Source: JABDGM01 sp046349975 (GTDB lineage: Bacteria; Planctomycetota; Planctomycetia; Pirellulales; Lacipirellulaceae). From it: a stretch of DNA of 64,000 nucleotides. The stretch lies in contig JAXMBH010000001.1 of assembly GCA_046349975.1 (NCBI GenBank), positions 124,001 to 188,000 on the forward strand. Direction: 5' to 3'. A program made the position numbers and the translations under genes. Below are positions 27,867 to 36,764 of this stretch, one piece after another (the first letter of the stretch is position 1; each line of letters begins with the position of its first letter). The notes under the pieces are model-generated. The model saw only the letters and a list, made by a program, of their open reading frames with translations, was not told where the DNA came from and ran no database searches.

Positions 27867-28895
27867 GGCATCCGCCGCGGCAGCCACTCTTGTTTCATCC
27901 GCCTTCTCCGGCACCTTCTGCAGAATCTCCAGCAGCACCTTGTCCGGGTCGACGCTTTCGGCCTCCGCCTCAAAATTAAGGATCACGCGATGCCGCATCG
28001 CGGGCAAGTACACTCGTCGCACATCCTCGAAACTTACGTTGTACCGCCCGCTCAAGAGTGCTCGCACTTTCGCCGCGAGCGTCAGCGTTTGCGCCCCACG
28101 CGGGCTGCTGCCCCACCGTAAATATTGGTTCGTCACGGGCGCTGCGAACGGCCCATTGGGATGCGTCGCCAATGTTAGCCGAGCGATGAAGTCCTGTACG
28201 TGCGGCGCGAGAATCACCTCCCGCACCAGCTGTTGCCACTGCACGATCTCCGTGCCGTCCATCACCTTCTCGGCCTGCACAATCGTGCCCTTCGTCGTGC
28301 GGTCGATGATCGTGTTGAGCTCCTCGCGGCTCGAGTAGCCTACCACCAGCTTGAAGAAGAACCGGTCGAGCTGGGCTTCCGGCAGCGGGTACGTGCCTTC
28401 CTGCTCGATCGGGTTCTGGGTCGCCATCACAAAGAACGGCGGCTTCAGCTGGAATACCTCGCCCGCGATGCTCACCGACTTCTCTTGCATCGCCTCGAGC
28501 AGCGCCGATTGTGTCTTCGGCGTTGCCCGGTTGATTTCGTCGGCCAGGCAGATCTGCGTGAAGATCGGCCCCTTCTGAAACTGGAACTCACGATGCCCGT
28601 GCTGATCCTCCACGATAATATTCGTGCCCAGAATATCTGCCGGCATCAGATCGGGCGTGAACTGGATCCGCGAGAAGTCAAGGTTCAGCGTCTGCGCAAG
28701 CGTCCGCACCAGCAGCGTCTTCCCCAATCCCGGCACGCCTTCGAGCAAGCAGTGCCCGCCCACGAACAAACACGTGAGCACGCCGTGCACAATCTCATCG
28801 TGCCCCACAATCACGCGGCCCAATTGCTTTTGCACCGCCTTATAACGCTCGGCAAACTGTGCAGCCCGCTTTTCAATCGATTCAACTGAAGACAT
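27861..28895 (-). CDS. MoxR-family AAA+ ATPase
   Basis: 344 residues from ATG 28895 (MSSVESIEKRAAQF); an in-frame start at 28967 would translate repeat sequence and is rejected. Walker A (LEGVPGLGKTLLVRTLA), Walker B (CLADEINRATPKTQSALLEA), sensor 1 (FFVMATQNPIEQEGTYPLPEAQLDRF) in shortened view, and sensor 2 region (LRWGSSPRGAQ) are intact. MoxR ATPases act as chaperones that activate or assemble partner complexes. The partners here are the DUF58 and VWA proteins encoded downstream. It is the first gene of the leftward unit. Confidence 0.93.
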   Translation of the reverse strand: MSSVESIEKRAAQFAERYKAVQKQLGRVIVGHDEIVHGVLTCLFVGGHCLLEGVPGLGKTLLVRTLAQTLNLDFSRIQFTPDLMPADILGTNIIVEDQHGHREFQFQKGPIFTQICLADEINRATPKTQSALLEAMQEKSVSIAGEVFQLKPPFFVMATQNPIEQEGTYPLPEAQLDRFFFKLVVGYSSREELNTIIDRTTKGTIVQAEKVMDGTEIVQWQQLVREVILAPHVQDFIARLTLATHPNGPFAAPVTNQYLRWGSSPRGAQTLTLAAKVRALLSGRYNVSFEDVRRVYLPAMRHRVILNFEAEAESVDPDKVLLEILQKVPEKADETRVAAAADAK

Positions 28896-28902
28896 TAGAT
28901 AG

Positions 28903-28930
28903 GTCGAAGGTTGAGTGTTGAGTGTTGAAA
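28903..28930. repeat. Heptamer array just upstream of moxR
   Basis: Units GTCGAAG, GTTGAGT, GTTGAGT, GTTGAAA. The array ends 7 bp before the moxR start codon, in its leader. Confidence 0.8.
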
Positions 28931-28966
28931 GTATTTCGAACCTGACCGCAGCGAAACCAAAATTCA

Positions 28967-29041
28967 AACCGCTAATATACGCTAACTGCCGCTAATTCCT
29001 TTACTCGCACATTAGCGATCAATTAGCGCCCATTAGCGGTT
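28967..29041. repeat. Imperfect inverted repeat with CGCTAAT units
   Basis: Left part 28967-28997 (AACCGCTAAT, CGCTAA, CGCTAAT) pairs with right part 29010-29041 (ATTAGCG, ATTAGCG, ATTAGCGGTT). The outer ten bases match perfectly. It fills the spacer between the large VWA gene and moxR. No gene is present. Confidence 0.75.
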
Positions 29042-29101
29042 AAGGATCTTTTTGCCCTAGCTAGCGCCTTTCCGCGTCTTCTCGCGCCTCTTCGTGGCAA
29101 T

Positions 29102-32100
29102 CTACTCGCTCTTATTCTCGTCACCGCGATCCTGCCAAACTTGCTTCTTCGCCTTCAGCAGCCGCGACGTATAATCTTCTTCTTCCTTGTCGGCCGCCGG
29201 CTTCGTGGTCTCCGGTTTGGATGCCGAGGGCGTCGTCGTCGGTTTCGCCGTCGCCGCGTCGACCGCATTCGGATCCACCGCCGCCGCCTCATCCGGCTCG
29301 AACCGCGCTGCCGCCCGTCGGCTTTCGATCGATTGATCGATTTCCGCCTTTCGGCTGCGCAACCGCGACATCACCTCCGGCGCCGCCTCATGCCGTTCGC
29401 GCCGCAGTACGATATCAACGAACCGCGTCCACACCGGCACAAGCCACAAGAAGTTTACCTGCACGCGGCGCACAAACACATCCGCAAAAAAGCAACAGCT
29501 CGCCACGAGCACCAGCCAGGGCCAAATATCTTGGCTCGCGATCGCCAGCGGCAAATCGCGCCGGAACGGGTTCACCGCCAGCTGCGGCCCAAGCTTCTTC
29601 TCGGCCGCCTCGCGCTCATCGGGAACATCCGGCAGCGGCGGAATCAACTTTCCAGGCTCCCCGCGCTTCGCCGGCAAATCAGCGATCGATTCCAGTAGCG
29701 GCGTATTCGTTTGCCGATCGCGAAACTCGTCGGAATAGCCGACATTCACACCAGTGCGAATCATCGCATTACCAGCCCGCACCGAAATGAGATAACTCCC
29801 CGCATCCGCCGAATCGAACTCGCCCACGTACCGCCCCGGAGCCGTCTGTTCCATCTTCAGCGGGATCGATTGCAACTCCGGCCCCAGCACGACCCCTTCC
29901 ATGAGCTGGTTATTGAGGAACTCGTCATCCTTATTGAGCGCCGACACGATGATCCGCGTCTTGCCGCCTTGCGTCTCCGTGGCGTAGGTGAACTTACCGG
30001 TGTCGCCAGTCGGCCGCATCGACCAGCGAACCATTTGGCTGAAGAACCGGTCGTAGCCGTTCCACGCCGTCCAATCGCTCGCCCACCGCTTGCCGGCATC
30101 GGTTGTGAACGCCACCGCTTTGCCGAGCCCGTACGTCCATGTGGCCAAAATCGTGCCGTTCGCTTGCTCCGCCGGCACCGGTGATGTCAGCACCACGTCG
30201 ACCAGTGAATTCTCCTTCACACTCGTGAGCACGAACCCACTGATCGGCGGAAACTGGTTGCCGAGCCCCTGCACGATGTCTTGCGCCGTGGTGAGCTTCG
30301 GCGCCACTGGTGGATTTGGCTCGAACACGAGCGGCCGCGCAATCCGCCGCGCCTCCCGCTGAAATATCTTCGGCAGCGCGTTCGGATTGTTCACCACGTA
30401 ATACTTGCCGCCAAGGGAGTTCGCAATGTTCTGCAGCGTGGGGCTCCCGGCCGGTCCGTGCGACCCGACTGCCACGGTCGTCACCGTGACACCACCGCTT
30501 TTGAGCGCGCGAATCGTGCTCGCACTCGGCGCTGCGGGGTCGCCGTCGCTCGCGATGATCATGTGCTTATTCGCGGCATCCGCACAACCCGCGAGCCCGA
30601 CCACCGCCTTCTTCATACTCGGATCAAAATCCGGCATGTCGCCGATGGCCATCCGGTCGATCTTCGACAACATCATCGCCCGATTCGGCCCCACGCGCGA
30701 CATGCCGCCCTGCGATTGATTCCACAACCACTGATCGACATTTCCAAAGAACACCACCCCGCAATAATCCCGCGGCCCTAGCGCCTTGATCGCTTCCTGA
30801 CAAATCACCTTCTGCCAATGGTTCGCCTGCGGAATCTCGCTCGCGTGCATGTTGAGCACGAGCGCCCCGACTGGCACCACCTTCGCGCTCTTGATTTGGA
30901 AATCGACCGGCATCGCCTTCTCAAGCTCGGTGTTCGTCCACCCGCCGGCCCCAAAGCTATTTGGCCCGCCGAGCATGATGAGCCCGCAACCCAGCTCCTC
31001 GGTATTCCGCACGAGCATCTTGATCTGCTCGTCGGTGAAACTGCTGACGCTCTGCGCATCTTCGCCGCTCGCCCGTGGCACATCGGCCAGCACCACCGTG
31101 TCGTACCGCTGCAATTCCGGCAGCGAGGTAAACAACCGATTGCTCGGCTGCACGACCACTTCGAGTTCCTCGCGCCGCAAGCTCTCGACCAAGTGATCGA
31201 ACTCACCCGGTATCTCCCAATTCTCAATGAACAGCACCAGCCCTTTGCCTTGCACGTGCGTGAAGGCGGTCGCCAGGTTGTTTTGCGTCACCGCATCGGC
31301 CTTCGGATCGTCCGGCGTAAAGTGCGCTTCGTATGTGTAGAAGTCCGCTTCCTCGACCGCCTGCCGAAATGGAAACACGGTCTTCCCGGGCTTCAACTCG
31401 TGCGGTTCATCGACCAGCGTCTCCACGCGATCGCCAGCCTTCCGCACGATCTTGATATGCCCCTTCACACTCTTCCCGTTGCCGTTCGCATCGGTCGACG
31501 TATTGTTTACAACCACCCGCGCCTCGAACGGCTGCTTCGCGCGAATATCCGGCGGCAAGGCGAACGTCTCGATCGCCACATCGCTCCGCTGATCGATCGG
31601 CACCGGCATCACATCGATGCTCACACCCGCCTCGGCCACCGCCCGCGCTTCCTGCAGCGCATCGCCGACGTTCTGATTCCCATCGGTCACCAGCACAATC
31701 CGCTTGGCCGAATCGTGCGGAAACATCGCCATCGCCCGCTGCATGGCGCCGGCGAGATTCGTGAAATCACGGTCGAGCAAACTCTCGACCCGCCGCCCGA
31801 GTTGAATGTTGAAATCCACCGGCGGCACTTCGACTTCCGCATTTCGCCCGAACACGATGACGCCCGCCTTGTCGTCCTTCTCGGCCTTCCGTTGGTCGCG
31901 AATCGACGCGTTCACGTAGCTGATCATCGCCGTCCGCCGAGCTTCCGGAATGCTCAGCGATTGATCGAGCAAGTAGATGACTGTCAGCCGGTCGCTCGTG
32001 CGCTGATACTGCATCTCCGCCAGCGCCGCCACGATCAGTAGGAGAACAATCGTCCGCAACGCGAGGGCAAACAGCCGCCGCCACCGCCCCAAACCGCTGA

Positions 32101-32179
32101 GGCTGTTGAAGCTGAACCCCCACATCGCCGGCAGCAGCAACAACAGCAGCAAGTACCAGGGGCTATTGAAGACCAACAT
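29102..32179 (-). CDS. Large VWA-domain and glutamine-amidotransferase-like membrane protein
   Basis: 1025 residues from ATG 32179 (MLVFNSPWYLLLLLLLPAM). Two N-terminal helices precede a VWA domain with MIDAS DQSLS (Asp71) and VTDGNQNVGDALQEA. A class I amidotransferase-like fold follows around LGCGLIMLGGPNSFGAGG. A second VWA-like domain has LNMHAS in place of DxSxS, so its metal site is degenerate. A C-terminal helix (about IWPWLVLVASCCFFADVF) and a charged Ala/Glu-rich tail complete it. This composite is common in planctomycetes. It lies upstream of moxR on the same strand, probably as part of the same envelope system. Confidence 0.88.
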   Translation of the reverse strand: MLVFNSPWYLLLLLLLPAMWGFSFNSLSGLGRWRRLFALALRTIVLLLIVAALAEMQYQRTSDRLTVIYLLDQSLSIPEARRTAMISYVNASIRDQRKAEKDDKAGVIVFGRNAEVEVPPVDFNIQLGRRVESLLDRDFTNLAGAMQRAMAMFPHDSAKRIVLVTDGNQNVGDALQEARAVAEAGVSIDVMPVPIDQRSDVAIETFALPPDIRAKQPFEARVVVNNTSTDANGNGKSVKGHIKIVRKAGDRVETLVDEPHELKPGKTVFPFRQAVEEADFYTYEAHFTPDDPKADAVTQNNLATAFTHVQGKGLVLFIENWEIPGEFDHLVESLRREELEVVVQPSNRLFTSLPELQRYDTVVLADVPRASGEDAQSVSSFTDEQIKMLVRNTEELGCGLIMLGGPNSFGAGGWTNTELEKAMPVDFQIKSAKVVPVGALVLNMHASEIPQANHWQKVICQEAIKALGPRDYCGVVFFGNVDQWLWNQSQGGMSRVGPNRAMMLSKIDRMAIGDMPDFDPSMKKAVVGLAGCADAANKHMIIASDGDPAAPSASTIRALKSGGVTVTTVAVGSHGPAGSPTLQNIANSLGGKYYVVNNPNALPKIFQREARRIARPLVFEPNPPVAPKLTTAQDIVQGLGNQFPPISGFVLTSVKENSLVDVVLTSPVPAEQANGTILATWTYGLGKAVAFTTDAGKRWASDWTAWNGYDRFFSQMVRWSMRPTGDTGKFTYATETQGGKTRIIVSALNKDDEFLNNQLMEGVVLGPELQSIPLKMEQTAPGRYVGEFDSADAGSYLISVRAGNAMIRTGVNVGYSDEFRDRQTNTPLLESIADLPAKRGEPGKLIPPLPDVPDEREAAEKKLGPQLAVNPFRRDLPLAIASQDIWPWLVLVASCCFFADVFVRRVQVNFLWLVPVWTRFVDIVLRRERHEAAPEVMSRLRSRKAEIDQSIESRRAAARFEPDEAAAVDPNAVDAATAKPTTTPSASKPETTKPAADKEEEDYTSRLLKAKKQVWQDRGDENKSE

Positions 32180-32456
32180 CGCGCTGTCAATGTTCCGTGA
32201 AAAGTTCCGCGCCGATCCCAAGCACCTCGAACGCGCAAGACTTCCTAACGTCGGGCCAGCCCTCATCTACCGCCACGACCCGCAACCTCAGCCACCCAAA
32301 CCAGCCTACCCGCTTCACACCGAAGTCTCAATCCATTTACCGCATCCCATGCCTTCACGCCGTGCCGCCGCACAACCTCCGTTTCGCGATGACAGCCCGT
32401 CTTCCCAAGACTATGCTGAGAGCACGCTGGAAACTGTTTTTCACACGAGGTTGGCT

Positions 32457-33731
32457 ATGAAAGACACCGCACGTTCAACTGGCTCCACGCGCCGCGAATT
32501 CCTCACAACAGCCGCCGCGGCCACCACAGTCCTCGGCGCCCCAATCTTCATTCCCTCCCATGTCCTCGGCCGCGACCGCGGTCCCAGCGCTAACGAACAG
32601 ATCATCATCGGCGTCATCGGCGCCGGCGGCCGCGCGAACCAGCTGATGGACCAGGTGCCTGCCCCCGGCCGCATTGTTGCCGTCGCCGATTGCTACCTGC
32701 AGCGCGCCATCGATTCGGCCAAGAAACGCCAGGCCGATTGGGCCACGTATGCCGACTACCGCCAGATGTTCGATAAACAGAAACTTGACGCCGTCATCAT
32801 CGGCACTCCCGATCATGCCCGCACTCTGGTCTGCATCCGCGCCGCGCAAGCCGGCCTCGATATTTACGCCGAGAAGCCGCTCACGGCATACATCCGCGAA
32901 GGCCGCATCCTGGTCGATCACATCCGCAAACAAAATCGCATCTTCCAAGTCGGCACGCAACAACGCACGATGGAAATCAACCGCTTCTGCTGCGAGTTCA
33001 TCCGCAGCGGCAAGATCGGAAAAGTAACGCAGGTCTCGGCCGTGAATTACACCAAGTCGCGACCGTACACAACCCTGCCGGAAGAACCAGTTCCCGCCAC
33101 CGACGATTGGGATACCTGGTGCGGTCCTACGCCGCTCCGCCCATTCAATAACCAGCTGCAATTCGCCTGGATGCAGTGGCACGACTACTCCGGCGGTGAA
33201 ATGACCAACTGGGGCGCTCATGGTGTCGACCAAGTCCAATGGGCCCTCGGCAAAGACAACACCGGCCCCACCGAACTCTGGCCCGATGGCGAGAACGGCA
33301 TCGTCGCCATGAGATATGCCGACGGCACGCCCGTTCGCTTCGAACGCAAAGACGCGCCCATGGGCGGCGCGGTTTTCACCGGCACCGAGTGCAAAATGGA
33401 AGTCAACCGCAACCGGTTCGCCACCAACCCCACCGATTTCGTCAAGAACGCGCCGCCGCCGGCCGTGCAAGATAAATGGGAAGGCGACGGCTGGATCGCC
33501 CGCCCCCACATCCAGAATTGGCTCGATTGCATCAAGTCGCGCCAGCTGCCGAATGCCGACGTCGAGATCGGCCACCGCTCGATCAGCGTCTGCCACCTCG
33601 TGAACATCACCCGCGAACTTGGCCGCAAGCTGCACTGGGACCCTGAGAAAGAACAATTCATCGGCGACGACGAAGCCAACAAACTCGTCGACCGCCCCCG
33701 CCGCGCCGGCTTCGAATTGCCGCCAGTTTGA
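32457..33731 (+). CDS. Tat-exported Gfo/Idh/MocA-family oxidoreductase
   Basis: 424 residues from ATG 32457 (GAGG ribosome site 6 nt upstream). A twin-arginine signal (TRREFLTTAAAATTVLG) directs folded export. The NAD(P)-binding motif IGVIGAGGRANQLMD and the catalytic-region EKPL (YAEKPLTAYI) are intact, followed by the usual beta-sheet domain (MQWHDYSGGEMTNWGAHGVD). Such secreted dehydrogenases are expanded in planctomycetes and probably act on sugars. It is followed by a sugar isomerase/epimerase gene, which suggests a joint sugar pathway. The 277-bp divergent gap before it shows no clear promoter. Confidence 0.93.
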   Translation: MKDTARSTGSTRREFLTTAAAATTVLGAPIFIPSHVLGRDRGPSANEQIIIGVIGAGGRANQLMDQVPAPGRIVAVADCYLQRAIDSAKKRQADWATYADYRQMFDKQKLDAVIIGTPDHARTLVCIRAAQAGLDIYAEKPLTAYIREGRILVDHIRKQNRIFQVGTQQRTMEINRFCCEFIRSGKIGKVTQVSAVNYTKSRPYTTLPEEPVPATDDWDTWCGPTPLRPFNNQLQFAWMQWHDYSGGEMTNWGAHGVDQVQWALGKDNTGPTELWPDGENGIVAMRYADGTPVRFERKDAPMGGAVFTGTECKMEVNRNRFATNPTDFVKNAPPPAVQDKWEGDGWIARPHIQNWLDCIKSRQLPNADVEIGHRSISVCHLVNITRELGRKLHWDPEKEQFIGDDEANKLVDRPRRAGFELPPV

Positions 33732-33739
33732 GTTAATCA

Positions 33740-33845
33740 GTCCGCAGTTGATGCAGATTTGCGCAGATTGCTGCGTCACGCGGATTCGATCGCCGATTCA
33801 GTTATTTGTCTTTCTTATCTGCGCTCATCTGCGAAATCTGCGGAC
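33740..33845. repeat. Imperfect inverted repeat with TCTGCG units
   Basis: Left arm 33740-33768 and right arm 33817-33845 pair at 23 of 29 positions. The ends are GTCCGCAG / CTGCGGAC, and ATCTGCG recurs three times in the right arm. It fills the spacer between the oxidoreductase and isomerase genes and would form a stem-loop in a joint transcript. Confidence 0.75.
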
Positions 33846-33853
33846 TCAAAACC

Positions 33854-34708
33854 ATGAAATTCGGAATGAACCTGCTGCTCTGGACCGACCACCTCCACGA
33901 CGGCCTGCTGCCCGTGCTCGAGCAACTGAAGTCGATCGGCTACGACGGCGTCGAAGTTCCCATCTTCAATCCCGACGAAAAACTCTTCGCCGCTTGGGGC
34001 AAGCGCCTCGACGACCTCGGCTTCGAACGCACGGCTGTCACGATCCGCACCGAACTGAACAATCCCATCTCACCCGATCCAAAAGTCCGTGCCGCCGGCG
34101 TCGATGCCACCAAGCGCACGCTCGACTGCTGCCAGGTTCTCGGCGCAACGGCGCTCTGCGGCCCGACCCACTCCGCCATCGGTTTCTTCAGCGGTGCGGG
34201 CCCCACCACAGACGAATGGAAATGGGGCGTCGAAAGCATGCAGCGATGTGCCGAACATGCCGGCAAAACCGGTGTGACGATCACGGTCGAGTATCTCAAC
34301 CGCTTCGAAGCCTACTTCCTCACCTGTGCCGCCGACACGGCCCGCTTCATCGCAGAAGTGAACCACCCCAACTGCCGCATGATGTACGACACGTTCCACG
34401 CGAACATCGAAGAGAAGGATCTCGCCACCGCGATCCGCACCGCCGCGCCCTACACGGCCCATGTTCATATCTCGGAAAACGACCGCGGCACGCCCGGCGA
34501 AGGGCACGTCGATTGGAAGACCACGTTCGACACCATTCACGAAGTCGGCTACGACGGCTGGATGGTCGTCGAAGCCTTCGGCCTCGCCCTCCCGGAAATC
34601 AGCGCCGCCACCAAAATCTGGCGCCGCATGTATCAATCCGAAGAACAACTCGCCCGCGACGCGCTGCACTTCATGAAAACCGAGACGGCAAGGCGCCGGC
34701 AAGCGTAG
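33854..34708 (+). CDS. Sugar (phosphate) isomerase/epimerase, TIM barrel
   Basis: 284 residues from ATG 33854. AP-endonuclease-2-type barrel of the xylose isomerase-like superfamily, closest in pattern to tagatose-3-epimerase/hydroxypyruvate isomerase enzymes. MNLLLWTD, metal-ligand regions VTITVEYLNRFE and MMYDTFHANIEE, HVHISENDRGTPGEGHVDW and the final VVEAFG are visible. The metal set Glu-Asp-His-Glu seems complete. It follows the Gfo/Idh/MocA gene by 122 bp, so it probably serves the same sugar route. The exact substrate is unknown. Confidence 0.85.
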   Translation: MKFGMNLLLWTDHLHDGLLPVLEQLKSIGYDGVEVPIFNPDEKLFAAWGKRLDDLGFERTAVTIRTELNNPISPDPKVRAAGVDATKRTLDCCQVLGATALCGPTHSAIGFFSGAGPTTDEWKWGVESMQRCAEHAGKTGVTITVEYLNRFEAYFLTCAADTARFIAEVNHPNCRMMYDTFHANIEEKDLATAIRTAAPYTAHVHISENDRGTPGEGHVDWKTTFDTIHEVGYDGWMVVEAFGLALPEISAATKIWRRMYQSEEQLARDALHFMKTETARRRQA

Positions 34709-34731
34709 CGTTTGACCGAGGCTGCTGTCAC

Positions 34732-35148
34732 CTAACGTGGCATCAACCTCGGAATTACTGTGCGTCCGTTCTTGCGATAGATTCCAAAGTCGCTATCGAG
34801 CGTCAGCACGGATGCAGTCGAGAAATGCTCAGCCATTCGAACCAGGCAGGCGTCGGCGAGTGACATCGGTACGGAGTGGTATCGCTTTAGCAGTCTTGAT
34901 ATTGCTAATAGCTCATCTGCCAGATTGAAAGCGATACGCACCACACCGCGCTCAAATAGCTGGGTCAGCGCGGCGACGCCGCCATCGACTCCCTGCAGTA
35001 AAAAGCAGCCCTCCGAGACTACAGCCTCGCACGTGACCAGCGGCGCCACGATTCTCCCCCATTGCTCGCGCACCCACTCGTGGTCTCGCTCCCGCCGATT
35101 GATGAGCGCCACCAGCGGGCCCGTGTCCACGATGACAGGGCCCTTCAT
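34732..35148 (-). CDS. PIN-domain toxin (VapC-like)
   Basis: 138 residues. Putative Mg-dependent ribonuclease. The acidic residues expected of PIN domains are present: VDTGPLVALIN (Asp8), the conserved Glu in TCEAVVSEG, ADACLVRMAE and LDSDFGIYR. It overlaps the upstream ribbon-helix-helix gene by 4 bp (ATGA), the usual arrangement of a type II toxin-antitoxin operon. Toxicity is inferred from family and context only. Confidence 0.85.
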   Translation of the reverse strand: MKGPVIVDTGPLVALINRRERDHEWVREQWGRIVAPLVTCEAVVSEGCFLLQGVDGGVAALTQLFERGVVRIAFNLADELLAISRLLKRYHSVPMSLADACLVRMAEHFSTASVLTLDSDFGIYRKNGRTVIPRLMPR

Positions 35149-35384
35149 CGGCCGTAGCCCCGCATGTATTTCGGGTTAGTCGCCAAATCCGCCGGGCCAT
35201 CCACCGATCCGACCAAGTCGCCGGCTAACTCAAGGCATGTAATCCCATGGCCATTTTTTCGACTGGCGAAATAAGCCTCGAGCGCGTCGCGAATGACATC
35301 GGACTTCGCTGTCCCAAGCTCTTTCGAAGCATGCGAGATTTTCGCGTCGAGTTCGTCTGTAATCTTGAGCGAAATCGATTTCAT
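35145..35384 (-). CDS. Ribbon-helix-helix antitoxin (VapB/CopG-like)
   Basis: 79 residues from ATG 35384, with GGAAGAG just upstream. The N-terminus MKSISLKITDELDAKISHAS and SDVIRDALEAYF form a ribbon-helix-helix DNA-binding fold. The C-terminal tail should bind the PIN toxin. An upstream in-frame start at 35465 is rejected because it would translate through the promoter. Autorepression is likely, as TTGTAC occurs twice, 27 bp apart, near the transcript start. Confidence 0.82.
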   Translation of the reverse strand: MKSISLKITDELDAKISHASKELGTAKSDVIRDALEAYFASRKNGHGITCLELAGDLVGSVDGPADLATNPKYMRGYGR

Positions 35385-35428
35385 GCTCTTCCAGGCATCA
35401 TGTTGTACGGTAATACCATTATGACACA

Positions 35429-35456
35429 ATTGTACTACGAAACGCAGGCAGGTCAA
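35429..35456 (-). promoter_or_regulatory. Promoter of the toxin-antitoxin pair
   Basis: On the minus strand: TTGACC (-35), 16-nt spacer, TACAAT (-10). This leaves a leader of about 38 nt before the antitoxin ATG. Confidence 0.6.
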
Positions 35457-35483
35457 ATCCGACAACTCTGAGAGCTTAATCCT

Positions 35484-36434
35484 TCACATCACAAACCGCT
35501 GCACCCGGTGGTTCATCGAGTCCAGCACATGCACGCGGCCCACGCTATCCAGCACCAGCGCCCACGGAGTGTTGAGCTGCCCCGGCTTTCGCCCCGCCGC
35601 GCCCCAACAGCCAACTGATCGACCATCCAGCGTGAACTTCTGCACGCGATGGTTCCCAAACTCGCACACATAGATGTGCCCCTTGCCGTCGAGCGCGATG
35701 CAGTACGGGTAATAGATTTGGCCTGGCTCCGTGCCTTGTTCGCCCCACATCTTGATGAGCTTCCCGGCCTCGTCGAACACCTGGATCCGATGATTGCATG
35801 CATCCGCGACCCACAACAGCCCGTCGGCATCCAGCTCCAAATGCTGCGGTCGCATGAACTGGCCGGGGTCGCTTCCGTGCCCACCCCACTGCATGAGAAA
35901 CTTGCCGTCCGGCCCAAACTTCTGCACGCGATCGTATTCGCCATACTCCGACACGTAGTAATTGTGCGTCGCATCGCGCACGACGTCGGCCACCAACCCA
36001 AACTCGCCGGGTCCCTGGCCCATCGTGCCGCCCAGCGTGCGGTCCGGCAGCAACTCGCCCGTCGGCGTGTACGTGAGCACGCGATTGTAATGCGTGTCGG
36101 CCACCAGCAAGTGTCCTTCGCTCGTATCGAAAGTGAGCCCCGTCGGCCGCCCATTCACATGCTCGGGCGTCTGCCACCCGCGTAAGAAATTGCCGTCCGC
36201 ATCGAACACCTGAATCCGCGCTGTCATGTCGACGATGTACAGTTGGTCCTTGTCGTCGATCGCAATCGCCCGCGGCTTACTGAACTGCCCGCGACCGGCC
36301 CCCAGTGACCCCCACACCTTCTCTGGCTGCCCTGGCGGCACGCCCCTGCCGCACCCACCCAAAGTCGCGGTCGCAAAACTCGCTACGGCAATCCGTGCAA
36401 AATCGCGGCGAGTATGACGTGGCGAGTTGAGCAT
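35484..36434 (-). CDS. Tat-exported NHL-repeat lipoprotein
   Basis: 316 residues from ATG 36434. A twin-arginine signal (TRRDFARIAVASF) ends in a lipobox-like LGGCG, so the protein is probably a folded, lipid-anchored propeller. Six NHL repeats follow, marked by LYIVDMTARIQVFD, LLVADTHYNRVLTY, LWVADACNHRIQVFD, IYVCEFGNHRVQKF and HVLDSMNHRVQRF. The ligand or function is unknown. A second start at 36470 would only lengthen the n-region. Confidence 0.85.
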   Translation of the reverse strand: MLNSPRHTRRDFARIAVASFATATLGGCGRGVPPGQPEKVWGSLGAGRGQFSKPRAIAIDDKDQLYIVDMTARIQVFDADGNFLRGWQTPEHVNGRPTGLTFDTSEGHLLVADTHYNRVLTYTPTGELLPDRTLGGTMGQGPGEFGLVADVVRDATHNYYVSEYGEYDRVQKFGPDGKFLMQWGGHGSDPGQFMRPQHLELDADGLLWVADACNHRIQVFDEAGKLIKMWGEQGTEPGQIYYPYCIALDGKGHIYVCEFGNHRVQKFTLDGRSVGCWGAAGRKPGQLNTPWALVLDSVGRVHVLDSMNHRVQRFVM

Positions 36435-36643
36435 CACTTGTTCTTTCAAGCTATGAAGATAACGGCGCATGATCGCTGGCGTTGCCAGTTAACGGCTTCC
36501 ACCCGACGCCTACCGCGGCCAATCACTTCCGATCCTTCCAATGTTGCCGATTTTGCCGCAAATGCAATCGATCGCTCGCCGTGCCGCCGACAAAAGTATA
36601 ACCATACCAAGGATTTACGTTGTGCACAGCGGCCCGCGAATCC

Positions 36644-36673
36644 TTGACCCGCCGCGCCGGCGAACGATATAGT
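36644..36673 (+). promoter_or_regulatory. Promoter of the tsaC-fusion gene
   Basis: TTGACC, 18-nt spacer, TATAGT (both 5 of 6). The predicted leader is about 85 nt. The rest of the 330-bp gap 36435-36764 shows nothing else. Confidence 0.6.
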
Positions 36674-36764
36674 TGATGATCCGCCCTCAAGAAGATTGTC
36701 GCTCGCCAAATCGGGCGATAAGGCTTGTCGCCCAACGTGCGCACCGACCTCGCCCATCCCACCT

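Noticed and set aside
32106..32456. 117-codon extension of the Gfo/Idh/MocA gene
   Set aside because: It overlaps the divergent VWA gene, while the Tat signal and GAGG site place the start at 32457.
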